A DNA stretch of 64,000 bases from Arthrobacter globiformis (GCF_030818015.1 NZ_JAUSZX010000001.1:1922001-1986000); one strand, 5' to 3'; positions 17,446-27,273 are shown, counted from the stretch's first letter. The notes: a model not told the origin generated them from the sequence alone. Numbers and translations: made by a program.

Positions 17446-18684
17446 ATGACACAGGCGGGACGCCAGGGTTCACCACGTAACAGCTCCGGACGTAAAGGTC
17501 CGGACAGCAACGCCGCGCGCGGCGCGGCACAAGGCCGCGGGGCAGTACAAAACCGGGGCGCGGGCGCCGGGAAGCGCGACTTCCCCAAGGGCGGTGACCG
17601 CCCCTTCGGCGACCGCACCTACAAGGCCAAGCCACGCGAGGAGCGGTTCGTCGATCCGGACGAGACGCCCGCCGGCCGCCGGCCCACAGGCGACTGGAAG
17701 CCGGGCGCCAAGGCCCCCGCGCCCAGGACTGGTGCACCCAAGGCCGGCGCACGCAAGGCCGCCGCTGCCCGGAAGCCCGGAGCGAACAAGGCCCCCGGCA
17801 CGCCGGGAGCGCTGAAGCCCAAGTCGGGCGCCCCAAAGGCAGCGGGTTCGCGCGCCTTCGGCAGCGAACGCTTCGGCCAGAGCCTAGGTCCGGTACGCCG
17901 GCCATCCCGCACACGCGGTCCCCGCGCCGAGGTGCCGCAGTCGGAAGTCCACGACGCCGACGGCGTCCGCCTGCAGAAGGTCATGGCCTCCGCCGGCGTC
18001 GCCTCGCGCCGCGTCTGCGAAGAGATGATCGCCGAGGGCCGCGTGGAGGTCGACGGCAAGGTTGTCACCGAGCTCGGCGTCCGCGTCGACCCCAAGACCG
18101 CCGTCATCCACGTGGACGGCCTGCGCATCCAGCTCGATGACACGCTGGTCTACATGGTGTTCAACAAGCCCAAGGGCGTGGTGTCCACCATGGAGGACCC
18201 CGAAGGCCGGCCGTGCATCAGCGACTACGTCCGCAACAACCAGGGCGAACGGCTCTTCCACGTCGGACGCCTGGACGTCGCCACCGAAGGCCTGCTCCTG
18301 CTGACCAACGACGGCGAGCTGGCCAACCGGCTGACCCACCCGTCCTACGAGGTCCCCAAGACCTACCTGGTACAGGTCCGCGGACCGTTCCCGCAGGGCA
18401 TCGGCGCGCAGCTCAAGGACGGCATCGAACTCGAGGACGGCTTTGCGTCGGTCGACTCCTTCCGGCTGGTCGACTCAACCCCCGGCCACGTGCTGATCGA
18501 GGTGGTGCTGCACTCCGGCAAGAACCGCATTGTCCGGCGCCTGTTCGACGCCGTCGGGTTCCCGGTGCTGCGCCTGGTGCGCGTCAAGGTCGGCCCCATC
18601 GGCCTGGGCGACCAGCGCCAGGGAAGCATCCGCAACCTCGGCAAGCAGGAAGTCGGCCACCTGCTGGCATCCGTGGGGCTGTAA
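17446..18684 (+). CDS. rluB: 23S rRNA pseudouridine synthase (RluB/RsuA family)
   Basis: This 412-residue enzyme has an unusually long, basic, Pro/Ala/Lys-rich disordered N-terminus (about 1-165), an S4 RNA-binding domain (about 173-220; RLQKVMASAGVASRR) and a catalytic domain with the GRLDVATEGLLLL motif holding the catalytic Asp (about 271). ATG 17446 follows AGAGGACGG. The family modifies U2605 of 23S rRNA in E. coli; the exact target here is inferred. It sits in the conserved scpAB-rluB-cmk-der cluster. Confidence 0.9.
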   Translation: MTQAGRQGSPRNSSGRKGPDSNAARGAAQGRGAVQNRGAGAGKRDFPKGGDRPFGDRTYKAKPREERFVDPDETPAGRRPTGDWKPGAKAPAPRTGAPKAGARKAAAARKPGANKAPGTPGALKPKSGAPKAAGSRAFGSERFGQSLGPVRRPSRTRGPRAEVPQSEVHDADGVRLQKVMASAGVASRRVCEEMIAEGRVEVDGKVVTELGVRVDPKTAVIHVDGLRIQLDDTLVYMVFNKPKGVVSTMEDPEGRPCISDYVRNNQGERLFHVGRLDVATEGLLLLTNDGELANRLTHPSYEVPKTYLVQVRGPFPQGIGAQLKDGIELEDGFASVDSFRLVDSTPGHVLIEVVLHSGKNRIVRRLFDAVGFPVLRLVRVKVGPIGLGDQRQGSIRNLGKQEVGHLLASVGL

Positions 18685-18687
18685 GGG

Positions 18688-19797
18688 ATGTCGGCTTTCC
18701 GTACGCACGGCCGGGGACACCTGAACGGCCCGGTCGTCGTTATTGGCACAGGCCTGCTCGGCACCAGCATCGGCCTCGGCCTGCGCGGCCGTGGCGTTGC
18801 CGTCTACCTGTCCGATCCCTCGCCCACCAACCAGGCGGTCGCCGTTGACATCGGCGCCGGCCTCCCGTTGGCCGCCATGGGGGACGAAAGTCCTGAACTC
18901 GTGGTTGTCGCATCGCCGCCGGACGTAACCGCGGACGTTGTGGACCGTGCGCTGGCAGACTATCCGGACGCCACCGTCGTCGACATCGCCAGCGTCAAGG
19001 CGGCGATCCTGCATGACCTGCGCAGCCGCGGCGCGGACCTCAGCCGTTACGTCGGTACCCATCCCATGGCCGGACGCGAGAAATCCGGGCCCGTCGCCGC
19101 CCGGGGCGAGCTCTTCACCTCCATGCCGTGGGTTGTCTGCCCCACCGAGGAATCCTCGGCCGGGGCGCTCCAGGCTGCGCGGGCGCTGGCCACCGACCTC
19201 GGTGCCCTGGTTTCGCAGTTCACGGCCGAAGAACATGACAGGGCCGTGGCCCTGGTGTCCCATCTGCCGCAGGTGATGTCCTCGCTGCTGGCGACCCGTC
19301 TGCAGGACACGCCGCTGCACGCCCTCTCCCTCGCGGGGAACGGGCTCCGCGACACCACCCGCATCGCAGCCAGCGACCCTACGCTGTGGGTCCAGATCCT
19401 AGGTGCGAATGCCGGCAAGGTGGTCGAGATCCTTTACGGTGTGCGTGAAGACCTCAACCGGCTGATCGGAACTCTGGAAGACCCCGCGGCCGCCGGAGCC
19501 CGTCTCGACCTGGCCCAGCTGATGAGCGAAGGCAACGCCGGGCAGGCACGGATTCCGGGTAAGCACGGCGGACCGCCGCAGGCATATTCCTGGCTCACTG
19601 TGCTCGTAGACGACCGGCCCGGCCAGATCGCCAGGCTGCTGACCGAAATCGGTGAGATTGGCGTCAACCTCGAAGATCTCCGCCTGGACCACTCCTCAGG
19701 GCAGAATGTGGGCATGGTGGAGATCTCCGTGCTGCCGAGCGCGCATGACCTCCTTGTAGAAGCACTAAGCGACCGTGGATGGCGGGTACTGCAGTAA
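18688..19797 (+). CDS. tyrA: Prephenate dehydrogenase with C-terminal ACT-like domain
   Basis: This 369-residue enzyme of tyrosine synthesis has an N-terminal NAD(P)-binding Rossmann fold (VIGTGLLGTSIGLGLRG, about 12-28), the active-site HPMAGREKSG (about 127-136), a helical dimerisation domain, and a C-terminal ACT-type domain (about 300-369; LTVLVDDRPGQIARLLTEIGEIGVN) that suggests feedback control. It begins three bases after the rluB stop, and its TAA overlaps the ATG of cmk. Confidence 0.92.
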   Translation: MSAFRTHGRGHLNGPVVVIGTGLLGTSIGLGLRGRGVAVYLSDPSPTNQAVAVDIGAGLPLAAMGDESPELVVVASPPDVTADVVDRALADYPDATVVDIASVKAAILHDLRSRGADLSRYVGTHPMAGREKSGPVAARGELFTSMPWVVCPTEESSAGALQAARALATDLGALVSQFTAEEHDRAVALVSHLPQVMSSLLATRLQDTPLHALSLAGNGLRDTTRIAASDPTLWVQILGANAGKVVEILYGVREDLNRLIGTLEDPAAAGARLDLAQLMSEGNAGQARIPGKHGGPPQAYSWLTVLVDDRPGQIARLLTEIGEIGVNLEDLRLDHSSGQNVGMVEISVLPSAHDLLVEALSDRGWRVLQ

Positions 19798-20510
19798 TGA
19801 CACAGGAACTGACCGAAACTTTGCCTGCCCTCCGGCTGGGCCGCCCGCTCGTGGTGGCCATCGACGGGCCGTCCGGCTCCGGAAAGTCCAGCGTCAGCAA
19901 GGAAGTGGCCCGGCGCCTCAGCCTTGCCTATCTGGACACGGGCGCCATGTACCGGGCCCTCACCTGGTACTGCCTCGACCGCGGAACAGACCTCGCTGAT
20001 GCCTCCGCCGTCGAGCTGGCTGCCGAGGAACTGCCGCTGGACATCAGCACCAGCCCGCACACCGAGTATGTGCGGGTCGACGGCACCGACGTTACCGACG
20101 CCATCAGGGAACCGGCCATCTCCTCGGCCGTCAGTGCCGTCGCCACCACGCTCGGTGCCCGGACGGAACTCATCCGCCGCCAGCGCGCCCTGATCGAAAA
20201 GCACAACCGCCGCATGGTGGTGGAGGGCCGGGACATCACCACCGTCGTCGCCCCCGCTGCCCAGGTCCGCATGCTTCTGACCGCCAGCGAGGAGGCGCGG
20301 CTCCGCCGCCGCGGCATCCAGCTCGGCGGAACGCAAAGCGCCGAGCAGCTGGCTGCCCAGGTGACCCAGCGGGACGCGAAGGACTCCACGGTGGTGAACT
20401 TCACCCAGGCGGCGGACGGCGTGGTGACACTGGATTCGTCGGAACTGGATTTCGAGGAAACCGTGTCCGCCGCGCTGCGCATCGTCACCAAGGTCATCAA
20501 CCATGAGTGA
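19797..20510 (+). CDS. cmk: Cytidylate kinase
   Basis: This 237-residue P-loop kinase phosphorylates CMP and dCMP. It has GPSGSGKSSVSK (about 25-36), LDTGAMYRALTW (about 47-58) and VEGRDITTVV (about 142-151). ATG 19797, which overlaps the tyrA stop (TAATGA), is preferred; an in-frame ATG at 19779 would lie inside tyrA. It is followed by plsC with an 8-bp overlap. Confidence 0.94.
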   Translation: MTQELTETLPALRLGRPLVVAIDGPSGSGKSSVSKEVARRLSLAYLDTGAMYRALTWYCLDRGTDLADASAVELAAEELPLDISTSPHTEYVRVDGTDVTDAIREPAISSAVSAVATTLGARTELIRRQRALIEKHNRRMVVEGRDITTVVAPAAQVRMLLTASEEARLRRRGIQLGGTQSAEQLAAQVTQRDAKDSTVVNFTQAADGVVTLDSSELDFEETVSAALRIVTKVINHE

Positions 20511-21237
20511 TTCCGCCAGGATGCCGGGGACTGGAGTCCCCGGCAGCTGGACCATGGCCTGGAGCCGGCCCGTCGGCCGGTTCCTGAACAACATCGTCTA
20601 CCGCACATCCGTGACCGGACGTTCCAACGTTCCGGCCGCGGGGCCGGTGATTTTCGCAGGAAACCACATCAGCTTCCTCGACGGACCCGTCATGTTCGGT
20701 GCCTCGCCCCGGCCCATGCACATCCTCGTTAAGAAGGAGATGTTCAAGGGCTTCCTTGGCCGCGTGCTGAAGGCGTCGGGCCAGCTTCCGGTTGACCGGA
20801 CCGGGGACCGCTCGGTTCTGCAACTCAGCAAGGACGTGCTCGACGCCGGCCGCTGCGTCGGCATCCTGCCCGAGGGAACCCGGGGGAGCGGCACTGCAGC
20901 CGGCATCAGCAACGGGGTGGCGTGGCTCGCCCTGAATTCCGACGCCGTCGTGGTGCCCGTGGCCATCCTGGGCACGCGGCAGGGCGGCGAACACCTGGAC
21001 AGCATCCCGAAACCGGGCCGCCGGCTGCACGTCAGCTTCGGCCAACCCCTCGCGCTGGGCCGGAAACCGGATGAAACCGGGCGTGCTTCAATGGACAGGG
21101 CGGCTACGGAAATCCGTGACCTTCTTGCCGCGCACGTCCGTGACACTGTCCGGCTCAGCGGGCTGTCATTGCCCTCCGCGGACCATCCGCACCAACGTTC
21201 CACCGCAGTAGCCGGGCCGCCGGCAGACCACCATTAA
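20503..21237 (+). CDS. 1-acyl-sn-glycerol-3-phosphate acyltransferase (PlsC family)
   Basis: This 244-residue acyltransferase should acylate lysophosphatidate in membrane phospholipid synthesis. The HX4D catalytic motif is NHISFLD (about 56-62), followed by the Gly/Pro block [10 protein letters not shown] and PEGTRGSG (about 125-132). It lies between cmk and der; the cmk-plsC-der order is seen in other actinobacteria. A second PlsC-family gene is at 39081. Confidence 0.9.
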   Translation: MSDSARMPGTGVPGSWTMAWSRPVGRFLNNIVYRTSVTGRSNVPAAGPVIFAGNHISFLDGPVMFGASPRPMHILVKKEMFKGFLGRVLKASGQLPVDRTGDRSVLQLSKDVLDAGRCVGILPEGTRGSGTAAGISNGVAWLALNSDAVVVPVAILGTRQGGEHLDSIPKPGRRLHVSFGQPLALGRKPDETGRASMDRAATEIRDLLAAHVRDTVRLSGLSLPSADHPHQRSTAVAGPPADHH

Positions 21238-21247
21238 GGAAAGTGCA

Positions 21248-22798
21248 ATGAGCGATACGACTCAAACTTCCGGCCACTCCGGCGCCGGCGAAGACGAATA
21301 CACGCCCACCGGCACCGACCAGGTGGCTGAACATCTGGCAGCCTTGGACGATGAAGAGGCGGAGCTTCGCGCCGCTTCCCTCCGCGCCGGACTGGACGAC
21401 TACGAACTCGACGAGGAAGACGCCGCGCTCCTGAGCGGCCTGCACGACGAGGACGAGCTTGAGGGCCCGCTCAAGCTGGACCCCGTGCTCGCCATCATCG
21501 GCCGCCCTAACGTCGGCAAGTCAACCCTCGTCAACCGCATCCTCGGCCGCCGCGAGGCGGTCGTGGAGGACACCCCCGGAGTGACGCGCGACCGCGTGAT
21601 GTATTCGGCCAACTGGAACGGACGGAACTTCACCCTGGTGGACACCGGCGGCTGGGAGCACGACGCCCGGGGCATCCATGCCCGGGTGGCGGAGCAGGCG
21701 GAAATGGCAGTGGAACTGGCTGACGCCGTGCTGTTCGTCGTCGACTCGGCCGTCGGGGCAACCGCCACCGACGAGGCCGTCGTGAAGATGCTCCGCCGGA
21801 GCAAGAAGCCTGTCATCCTCGTGGCCAACAAGGTGGACGACTTCGCGCAGGAAGCCGACTCGGCCGTCCTGTGGGGCCTGGGCTTCGGCGAGCCGTACCC
21901 TGTCTCCGCGCTGCACGGCCGCGGGGTCGCCGACCTGCTGGACCACGTCATGGACACCCTGCCGGAGTTCTCCACCGTCGAGGGCGTTGAACGCTCCGGC
22001 GGCCCGCGCCGGATCGCCCTGATCGGACGCCCCAACGTCGGCAAGTCCTCCCTGCTGAACAAGCTGGCCGGCTCCGAGCGTGTGGTGGTGGACAACACCG
22101 CCGGCACCACGCGCGACCCGGTTGACGAATTCATCGAGCTCGGCGGCCAGACCTGGCGGTTCGTGGACACCGCCGGCATCCGCCGGCGCCAGCACATGGC
22201 GCAGGGCGCCGATTTCTATGCCTCCCTCCGGACCCAGAGTGCGCTGGAAAAAGCCGAGGTCGCCGTCGTTCTTCTTGCTGTTGACGAGGTGCTCAGCGAA
22301 CAGGACGTCCGCATCCTGCAGCTGGCCATCGAATCGGGGCGTGCCCTGGTGCTCGCGTTTAACAAGTGGGACCTGCTGGACGACGAACGCCGCCGGTACC
22401 TGGAACGCGAAATCGAGCAGGACCTGGCGCATGTGGAATGGGCGCCGCGCGTCAACATCTCCGCCAAGACGGGCTGGCACAAGGACCGCCTGGTGCCGGC
22501 GCTGGAACTGGCGCTGGAAAACTGGGACAGGCGCATTCCGACCGGACGGCTCAACGCCTTCCTGGGCGAGCTGGTAGCGGCCCACCCGCACCCGGTCCGC
22601 GGCGGCAAGCAGCCCCGCATCCTCTTCGGCACGCAGGCCTCCAGCCGGCCCCCGAAGTTCGTCCTGTTCACCACGGGATTCCTGGACCCGGGCTACCGCC
22701 GGTTCATCACCCGCCGCCTGCGGGAAACCTTTGGCTTCGAGGGCACGCCCATCGAAGTCAGCATGCGTGTGCGCGAAAAGCGTGGCAAGAAGCGTTAA
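21248..22798 (+). CDS. der: Ribosome-associated double GTPase Der (EngA)
   Basis: This 516-residue GTPase has two G domains, each with a full P-loop: [12 protein letters not shown] (about 85-96) and [12 protein letters not shown] (about 260-271), NKVD and NKWD specificity motifs, and a C-terminal KH-like domain. It acts in 50S ribosome assembly. An acidic N-terminal tail of about 75 residues precedes the first G domain and is longer than in E. coli, as is common in actinobacteria. Confidence 0.95.
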   Translation: MSDTTQTSGHSGAGEDEYTPTGTDQVAEHLAALDDEEAELRAASLRAGLDDYELDEEDAALLSGLHDEDELEGPLKLDPVLAIIGRPNVGKSTLVNRILGRREAVVEDTPGVTRDRVMYSANWNGRNFTLVDTGGWEHDARGIHARVAEQAEMAVELADAVLFVVDSAVGATATDEAVVKMLRRSKKPVILVANKVDDFAQEADSAVLWGLGFGEPYPVSALHGRGVADLLDHVMDTLPEFSTVEGVERSGGPRRIALIGRPNVGKSSLLNKLAGSERVVVDNTAGTTRDPVDEFIELGGQTWRFVDTAGIRRRQHMAQGADFYASLRTQSALEKAEVAVVLLAVDEVLSEQDVRILQLAIESGRALVLAFNKWDLLDDERRRYLEREIEQDLAHVEWAPRVNISAKTGWHKDRLVPALELALENWDRRIPTGRLNAFLGELVAAHPHPVRGGKQPRILFGTQASSRPPKFVLFTTGFLDPGYRRFITRRLRETFGFEGTPIEVSMRVREKRGKKR

Positions 22799-22938
22799 TT
22801 ACGACACACCGGGCGGCGAATGCCGGAAAGTGTCACTGGCACCCTCCGGAATCGTGTAAGCTCTTCTAGGTGGTTCGGCCGGACTGCTTAGGTGAAATTC
22901 TCCGGAATAATCACCGAAGCGGAGAACGGCGGAACTGA

Positions 22939-23012
<74 letters not shown>

Positions 23013-23017
23013 CAACA

Positions 23018-23055
23018 AAACCCCGCCAACCCAACTGGGTTGGCGGGGTTTTTTG
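23018..23055 (+). terminator. Rho-independent terminator after tRNA-Pro
   Basis: The arms AACCCCGCCAACCCA and TGGGTTGGCGGGGTT pair almost end to end and are followed by a T run ending at 23054. It ends the tRNA transcript and precedes the convergent glycosylase gene. Confidence 0.93.
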
Positions 23056-23079
23056 TTGCCCGTTCGACGGCGGCACGTG

Positions 23080-23952
23080 CTACTTCAGGAAGCGGGACGT
23101 TCTGCGGTCGGCCAGGATCTTGCCGTTGGTCTGGCAGGTGGGGCAGTACTGCAGCGCAGTGTCCGCGAAGGACACCTCCCGGACTGTGTCCCCGCAAACC
23201 GGGCAGGGCTGGCCGGCACGGCCATGCACATTCATGCCGCTCCGTTTCGCATCCTTGAGGTCGGCGGGCGCCTTCCCCTGGGCCTGGGCCACTGCGGCTC
23301 CCAGGACGGTGTGGATGGCGTCGAACAGGATCCCGACCTTCGCCGGCTCCAATGAATTGGCCATGGCGAACGGGGAGATCTTCGCTGCGTGCAGGATTTC
23401 GTCGCTGTACGCATTGCCGATGCCGGCAATGACACTCTGGCTCCGCAGGACGCCCTTGATCTGGTGCGGGTGCCCGGCGAGGATCTCGGCGAACATCTCC
23501 CGGGTGAACGCGGGGACCAGCGGATCCGGGCCGAGCTCGGCGATGCCGGGAACATCGCCCGGCTTTGACACCACGTAGATCGCCAGGCCCTTCTTGGTGC
23601 CGGCCTCGGTCAGGTCGATGCCCATCTTGTTACCGTCCGCCCCGGCGAGGTGCAGGCGGGCCGCGATGGGACCCTTGCCGGGCCGGAGCGGATCTGGCGA
23701 GGGTTTTTCGGTGTAGCGGACCCAGCCCGCCCTTGCGAGGTGGAAGACGAAATGCAGGCCGTCGGCGTCGATGCTGACGAACTTCCCGAACCGCTCCACG
23801 CCGGTGATGGTTCGGCCCGCCAGCGCCGTGTAGGGCGGGTCGGCTGTCTTGAGTACCGCCACGGACAGGATCTGCAGCTTCTCCAGCACTGCGCCGCGCA
23901 GCCGCGTGTCGAGGAACGTGCTCAGTGCGGCCACCTCGGGTAGTTCCGGCAT
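23080..23952 (-). CDS. Fpg/Nei-family DNA glycosylase
   Basis: This 290-residue base-excision repair enzyme starts with MPELPEV, whose Pro-Glu form the active site after Met removal. It has the helix-two-turn-helix region (about 150-235; SVIAGIGNAYSDEILHAA) and a C-terminal zinc finger CPVC...CPTC (about 251-272). Family membership is certain. Whether it prefers oxidised purines (Fpg) or pyrimidines (Nei) cannot be told by eye; the length and N-terminus resemble actinobacterial Fpg/Nei paralogues. The ATG at 23952 is fixed by the PELPEV motif. Confidence 0.92.
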   Translation of the reverse strand: MPELPEVAALSTFLDTRLRGAVLEKLQILSVAVLKTADPPYTALAGRTITGVERFGKFVSIDADGLHFVFHLARAGWVRYTEKPSPDPLRPGKGPIAARLHLAGADGNKMGIDLTEAGTKKGLAIYVVSKPGDVPGIAELGPDPLVPAFTREMFAEILAGHPHQIKGVLRSQSVIAGIGNAYSDEILHAAKISPFAMANSLEPAKVGILFDAIHTVLGAAVAQAQGKAPADLKDAKRSGMNVHGRAGQPCPVCGDTVREVSFADTALQYCPTCQTNGKILADRRTSRFLK

Positions 23953-24107
23953 GGCACCACTTTGCCACAAGGAATGCGCGATTGGGCGGTTCCCGCAGGG
24001 GCACCATGGCACATCCGGCGGCCAGGGAGTTGTGCATATACTTTCAACCGGTGGCTGTTCCCTACGCCTCCGTTGACATTGGTGATTGACCCGATGAAAG
24101 GCCCCTG

Positions 24108-24494
24108 ATGAGCAACATTCCCTCTGATCTGTCCTACACCGCCGAACACGAATGGGTGTCCGCACCGAATGCCGATGGTGTGGTCCGCGTGGGGATCACC
24201 GACTTCGCCCAGGACGCCCTCGGGGATGTCGTCTACGCCCAGATGCCCGAAGTCGGCACCACTGTTAAGGCAAACGACGTCGTGGGCGAGGTTGAGTCCA
24301 CCAAGAGCGTCAGCGACATTTACGCGCCTGTCTCCGGCGAGATCGTGGCCCGCAACGAGGCACTGGACAGCGATTCCGCACTCATCAACTCCGATCCGTA
24401 CGGCGACGGCTGGCTTATCGAAGTCAAGCTCGCCGAACCTGACGCAGTGGATTCCCTGCTCAGTGCATCGGAGTACGAACAACAGGTAGGCTAA
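24108..24494 (+). CDS. gcvH: Glycine cleavage system H protein
   Basis: This 128-residue lipoyl carrier has the motif VGEVESTKSVSDIYAPVSGE (about 60-79); the Lys in ESTKS is the lipoylation site. It shuttles the aminomethyl group between the P, T and L proteins. gcvT and gcvP are not nearby. The gene order gcvH-garA-ftsR-nuclease-merR is the same as the Mycobacterium tuberculosis Rv1826-Rv1830 cluster. Confidence 0.95.
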   Translation: MSNIPSDLSYTAEHEWVSAPNADGVVRVGITDFAQDALGDVVYAQMPEVGTTVKANDVVGEVESTKSVSDIYAPVSGEIVARNEALDSDSALINSDPYGDGWLIEVKLAEPDAVDSLLSASEYEQQVG

Positions 24495-24640
24495 AGCTAA
24501 CCGGTCCCGCTGCCCGGCCACCAGAGTCCAGCAATGGAGTCCAACGGCCGGACGGCGGGCGGCATACCGGAGCTGCCCGGCAGTTCCGGACGGTACGCGT
24601 TGATTGCAGGGGGACATCTGCAACGAAGGAGGAGGAATCC

Positions 24641-25117
24641 ATGGTTGGCGGCGAACAGAACCACACCAACGGCGATTACGGCACAGGTGCGGGCAGGGCC
24701 TCGGAAACCACCTCGATCAACCTCACTCCGGTTCGTGAAGAGCCAACGATCGTACCCAAGCTCTCCCCGGAGGAACGCTCTGCCGTCGAGGCACTGCCCT
24801 CCGGCTCCGCCCTGCTCGTGGCCCACAGCGGGCCGAACTCGGGTGCCCGATTCCTTCTTGATTCCGATGTCACCACCGCCGGGCGGCACCCGGATGCTGA
24901 CATTTTCCTCGACGACGTGACGGTCTCCCGCCGCCACGTCGAGTTCCGGCGCACACCGCGGAGCTTCGAGGTGGTGGACACCGGAAGCCTGAACGGCACC
25001 TATGTCAACCATGACCGCGTGGACAGCGTGGAACTGAGGTCCGGAAACGAAGTCCAGATTGGCAAGTTCCGTCTCACCTTCTACCTGAGCCCTGCCCGCG
25101 CAGCAGGACGCGTCTGA
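24641..25117 (+). CDS. garA: FHA-domain signalling protein, GarA/OdhI type
   Basis: This 158-residue protein has an N-terminal ETTS phosphorylation motif (Thr23-Thr24) and a C-terminal FHA domain (about 68-150) with GRHPDAD, the SRRHVEF phosphothreonine-binding loop and NGTYVN. In mycobacteria and corynebacteria this protein controls 2-oxoglutarate metabolism when it is not phosphorylated by PknB/PknG-type kinases. AAGGAGG precedes the ATG. The neighbours fit the conserved cluster. Confidence 0.92.
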   Translation: MVGGEQNHTNGDYGTGAGRASETTSINLTPVREEPTIVPKLSPEERSAVEALPSGSALLVAHSGPNSGARFLLDSDVTTAGRHPDADIFLDDVTVSRRHVEFRRTPRSFEVVDTGSLNGTYVNHDRVDSVELRSGNEVQIGKFRLTFYLSPARAAGRV

Positions 25118-25133
25118 TTCGGAGCGGCTGCCT

Positions 25134-25856
25134 GTGGCAATGGCACAACCGGAACGCCGGGGACCACTGGTCCTGAACATCGGGGAAGTGCTCGCTCAGC
25201 TGAGCGATGACTTTCCGAGCATGACGGCGTCGAAAATCAGGTTCCTTGAGGAAAAGGGGCTCATCAATCCCCGGCGTACACCCGCGGGCTACCGGCAGTA
25301 CTCGGACAGTGACGTCGAACGGCTCCGCTTTGTCCTGTCCCTTCAGCGGGACCAGTACCTGCCGCTGAAGGTCATCAAGGACTACCTTGACGCCATCGAC
25401 AGGGGCGAACGGCCCGAGAACCTTCCGCCCGGGGTTACCGTCTCCCCGCGGATCGTCTCGGACGAGCTCGCCGCGGAACTGCAGAACAAAGCACGCAGGC
25501 TCAGCGAGGAGCAGCTGCGCGCGGAGTCGGGGGCGAGCGTGCCGCTCCTGCAGTCCCTGCTCAGCTTCGGCCTCATCGGGCACACCGACGGCAAATTTGA
25601 CGAGCACGCCCTCCAGGTGGCACGCGCCTGCGTCCAGCTGGAGAGCCACGGACTGGAGCCACGGCACCTCCGGCCCTTCCAGGCGGCCGCGGAGCGCGAA
25701 TTCGGACTCGTGGAACGTGCCGTGGCCACCCTGACCTCGCGCAGGGACGCTGCGTCGCAGGCCCGCGCGGCGGAAGCCGCCCGGGAAATCAGCGACCTTT
25801 GCCTTACCCTGCACCGGGCCCTTGTCCAGGACCGTATCTCGCGGATGGAAATCTGA
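25134..25856 (+). CDS. ftsR: MerR-family transcription regulator, FtsR type
   Basis: This 240-residue protein has an N-terminal MerR winged helix-turn-helix (about 15-90; KIRFLEEKGLINPRRTPAGYRQYSDSDVERL in pieces) and a long helical C-terminal part. Orthologues by position are Rv1828 and corynebacterial FtsR, an activator of ftsZ, so control of cell division is likely. It starts with GTG (25134); ATG at 25140 is an alternative. Its stop overlaps the ATG of the next gene. Confidence 0.87.
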   Translation: MAMAQPERRGPLVLNIGEVLAQLSDDFPSMTASKIRFLEEKGLINPRRTPAGYRQYSDSDVERLRFVLSLQRDQYLPLKVIKDYLDAIDRGERPENLPPGVTVSPRIVSDELAAELQNKARRLSEEQLRAESGASVPLLQSLLSFGLIGHTDGKFDEHALQVARACVQLESHGLEPRHLRPFQAAAEREFGLVERAVATLTSRRDAASQARAAEAAREISDLCLTLHRALVQDRISRMEI

Positions 25857-26359
25857 TGATCGAAGTCGAGATTGTGGGCGTCCGCATCGAACTGCCTTCA
25901 AACCAGCCCCTGGTTCTGCTCCGCGAGATGCACGGCGAACGGCACGTTCCCATCTGGATCGGGACACCCGAGGCAAGTGCCATCGCGCTGGCCCAGCAGG
26001 GCGTGGTGCCGCCGCGGCCCATGACCCACGACCTCCTGGTTGACGTCGTGGAGACGCTCGGCCATTCCGTGGTCAGCGTGAACATCGTGGCCGTGGAAGA
26101 CAACATCTTCTACGGCCAGCTCCAGTTCGAGAACGGGGCCACGGTGAGCTCAAGGGCATCCGACGCGCTGGCCATCGCACTGCGCGCCAAGTGCCGGATC
26201 TGGTGCGCTGACTCTGTCATGGACGAGGCCGGCGTGCGTATCACCGAACATGACGAGGGCGAGGACACCGAGCCCGGCCCCACTGTGGAGGAAGAGCGCG
26301 AGCTGCGCAGGTTCCGGGAGTTCCTTGACGACGTCGAGCCCGAGGATTTCGACGGCTAA
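25856..26359 (+). CDS. Bifunctional nuclease family protein (DUF151)
   Basis: This 167-residue protein of the DUF151/bifunctional nuclease family corresponds by position to Rv1829. The conserved segments PIWIGTPEASAIALAQQG (about 32-49) and RASDALAIALRAKCRIW (about 100-116) are present, and the acidic tail is actinobacterial. Its molecular role in bacteria is unclear. The ATG overlaps the ftsR stop. Repeated TAAGG units follow its stop codon. Confidence 0.87.
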   Translation: MIEVEIVGVRIELPSNQPLVLLREMHGERHVPIWIGTPEASAIALAQQGVVPPRPMTHDLLVDVVETLGHSVVSVNIVAVEDNIFYGQLQFENGATVSSRASDALAIALRAKCRIWCADSVMDEAGVRITEHDEGEDTEPGPTVEEERELRRFREFLDDVEPEDFDG

Positions 26360-26391
26360 GGTCACGTTAAGGTTAAAGTTAAGGCTGAAAC
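26357..26391 (+). repeat. Stop-anchored TAAGG repeats
   Basis: Three units begin with TAAGG at 26357, 26368 and 26380 (11- and 12-bp period), the first TAA being the stop codon of the DUF151 gene. The units are TAAGGTCACGT, TAAGGTTAAAGT and TAAGGCTGAAAC. They could also serve as a regulator site upstream of the next gene. Confidence 0.55.
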
Positions 26392-26424
26392 TTTCGACAC
26401 GCCCCACTAATCATGCGAACGTCT

Positions 26425-26453
26425 TTGACCTTGGGCCGTGGCAGGCCTAACGT
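26425..26453 (+). promoter_or_regulatory. Candidate sigma-70-type promoter for the second merR-like gene
   Basis: TTGACC (26425-26430) and TAACGT (26448-26453) are separated by 17 bp, about 150 bp before the GTG start. It lies in a comparatively A+T-rich 240-bp gap. Confidence 0.45.
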
Positions 26454-26600
26454 CGAAGGTACCAAGTTCCCATTGCATACGACAGCGGCGCAAGTCACAC
26501 TGGAAAGTGCTACTCCGGCCGAATTACACGCATGAATTTCATGCGCGTGGCAGCTGTTGAGGCAACTTCCTCAGGGGAGCTCATGACAAGGAGGATCCAC

Positions 26601-27197
26601 GTGAGTCCGAAAGGCGAAGCAGGCGAGCTGAAGCGACCCTCGACGGCCGGCGTTGCCGTGCCCGCAAGCGGTGCTCAGGGTCTTCTCTTCACTGAGGATC
26701 TCCCCGTTCTGGACGAGGACGCCGGCTACCGCGGGCCCACGGCCTGCAAAGCTGCCGGCATCACCTACCGGCAGCTCGACTACTGGGCCCGCACCGGCCT
26801 GGTGGAGCCTGCAGTCCGCGGCGCAGCAGGTTCCGGTTCCCAGCGGCTCTACGGTTTCCGCGACATCCTGGTCCTGAAGGTGGTCAAGCGGCTGCTGGAC
26901 ACCGGGGTATCGCTGCAGCAGATCCGCAGTGCCGTGGAGCACCTCCGTGAACGCGGTGTCGAGGACCTGGCCCAGATCACGCTCATGAGCGACGGCGCCA
27001 GCGTCTACGAATGCACGTCCGCGGACGAGGTCATCGACCTCGTGCAGGGCGGCCAGGGCGTGTTCGGCATTGCCGTGGGCCGCGTGTGGCGCGAAGTCGA
27101 GGGAAGCCTCGCCTCCCTGCCCAGCGAGCACGCCGGCGACCAGACGTTCCCGGACGACGAACTCAGCAAGCGCCGCGCCGCGCGCAAGATTGGCTAG
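26601..27197 (+). CDS. MerR-family regulator, Rv1830 type
   Basis: This 198-residue MerR-type regulator has a helix-turn-helix at about 50-115 (GPTACKAAGITYRQLDYWARTGL, then GSGSQRLYGFRDILVLKVVKRLLD, described in pieces) and a C-terminal dimerisation part. GTG 26601 is chosen because AAGGAGG (26588-26594) lies 6 bp upstream; ATGs at 26532 and 26583 are in frame but less well placed. By position it is the Rv1830 orthologue, reported to affect division and growth in mycobacteria. Its 3' end is duplicated over the stop codon. Confidence 0.87.
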   Translation: MSPKGEAGELKRPSTAGVAVPASGAQGLLFTEDLPVLDEDAGYRGPTACKAAGITYRQLDYWARTGLVEPAVRGAAGSGSQRLYGFRDILVLKVVKRLLDTGVSLQQIRSAVEHLRERGVEDLAQITLMSDGASVYECTSADEVIDLVQGGQGVFGIAVGRVWREVEGSLASLPSEHAGDQTFPDDELSKRRAARKIG

Positions 27198-27220
27198 CGG
27201 CGCGCAAGATCGGCTAGCGG
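27181..27220 (+). repeat. 20-bp tandem duplication across the stop codon
   Basis: CGCAAGATTGGCTAGCGGCG (27181-27200) is repeated at 27201-27220 with one mismatch. It includes the TAG stop of the MerR-like gene, so a second TAG lies 20 bp downstream. Confidence 0.9.
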
Positions 27221-27242
27221 CGCCAGCCACGAGATTTACGCA

Positions 27243-27273
27243 GAAGGCCGCCTCCCGTGGGGAGGCGGCCTTC
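27243..27273. terminator. Hairpin between convergent genes
   Basis: GAAGGCCGCCTCCC (27243-27256) and its exact complement (27260-27273) enclose a 3-base loop. There is no long T-tract, but it lies between the merR-like gene and the convergent ParA-type gene and is probably a shared terminator. Confidence 0.75.

Noticed and set aside
23953..24107. Glycine riboswitch before gcvH
   Set aside because: No tandem aptamer-like structure is apparent, the gap is only about 155 bp, and gcvH here belongs to the garA cluster.
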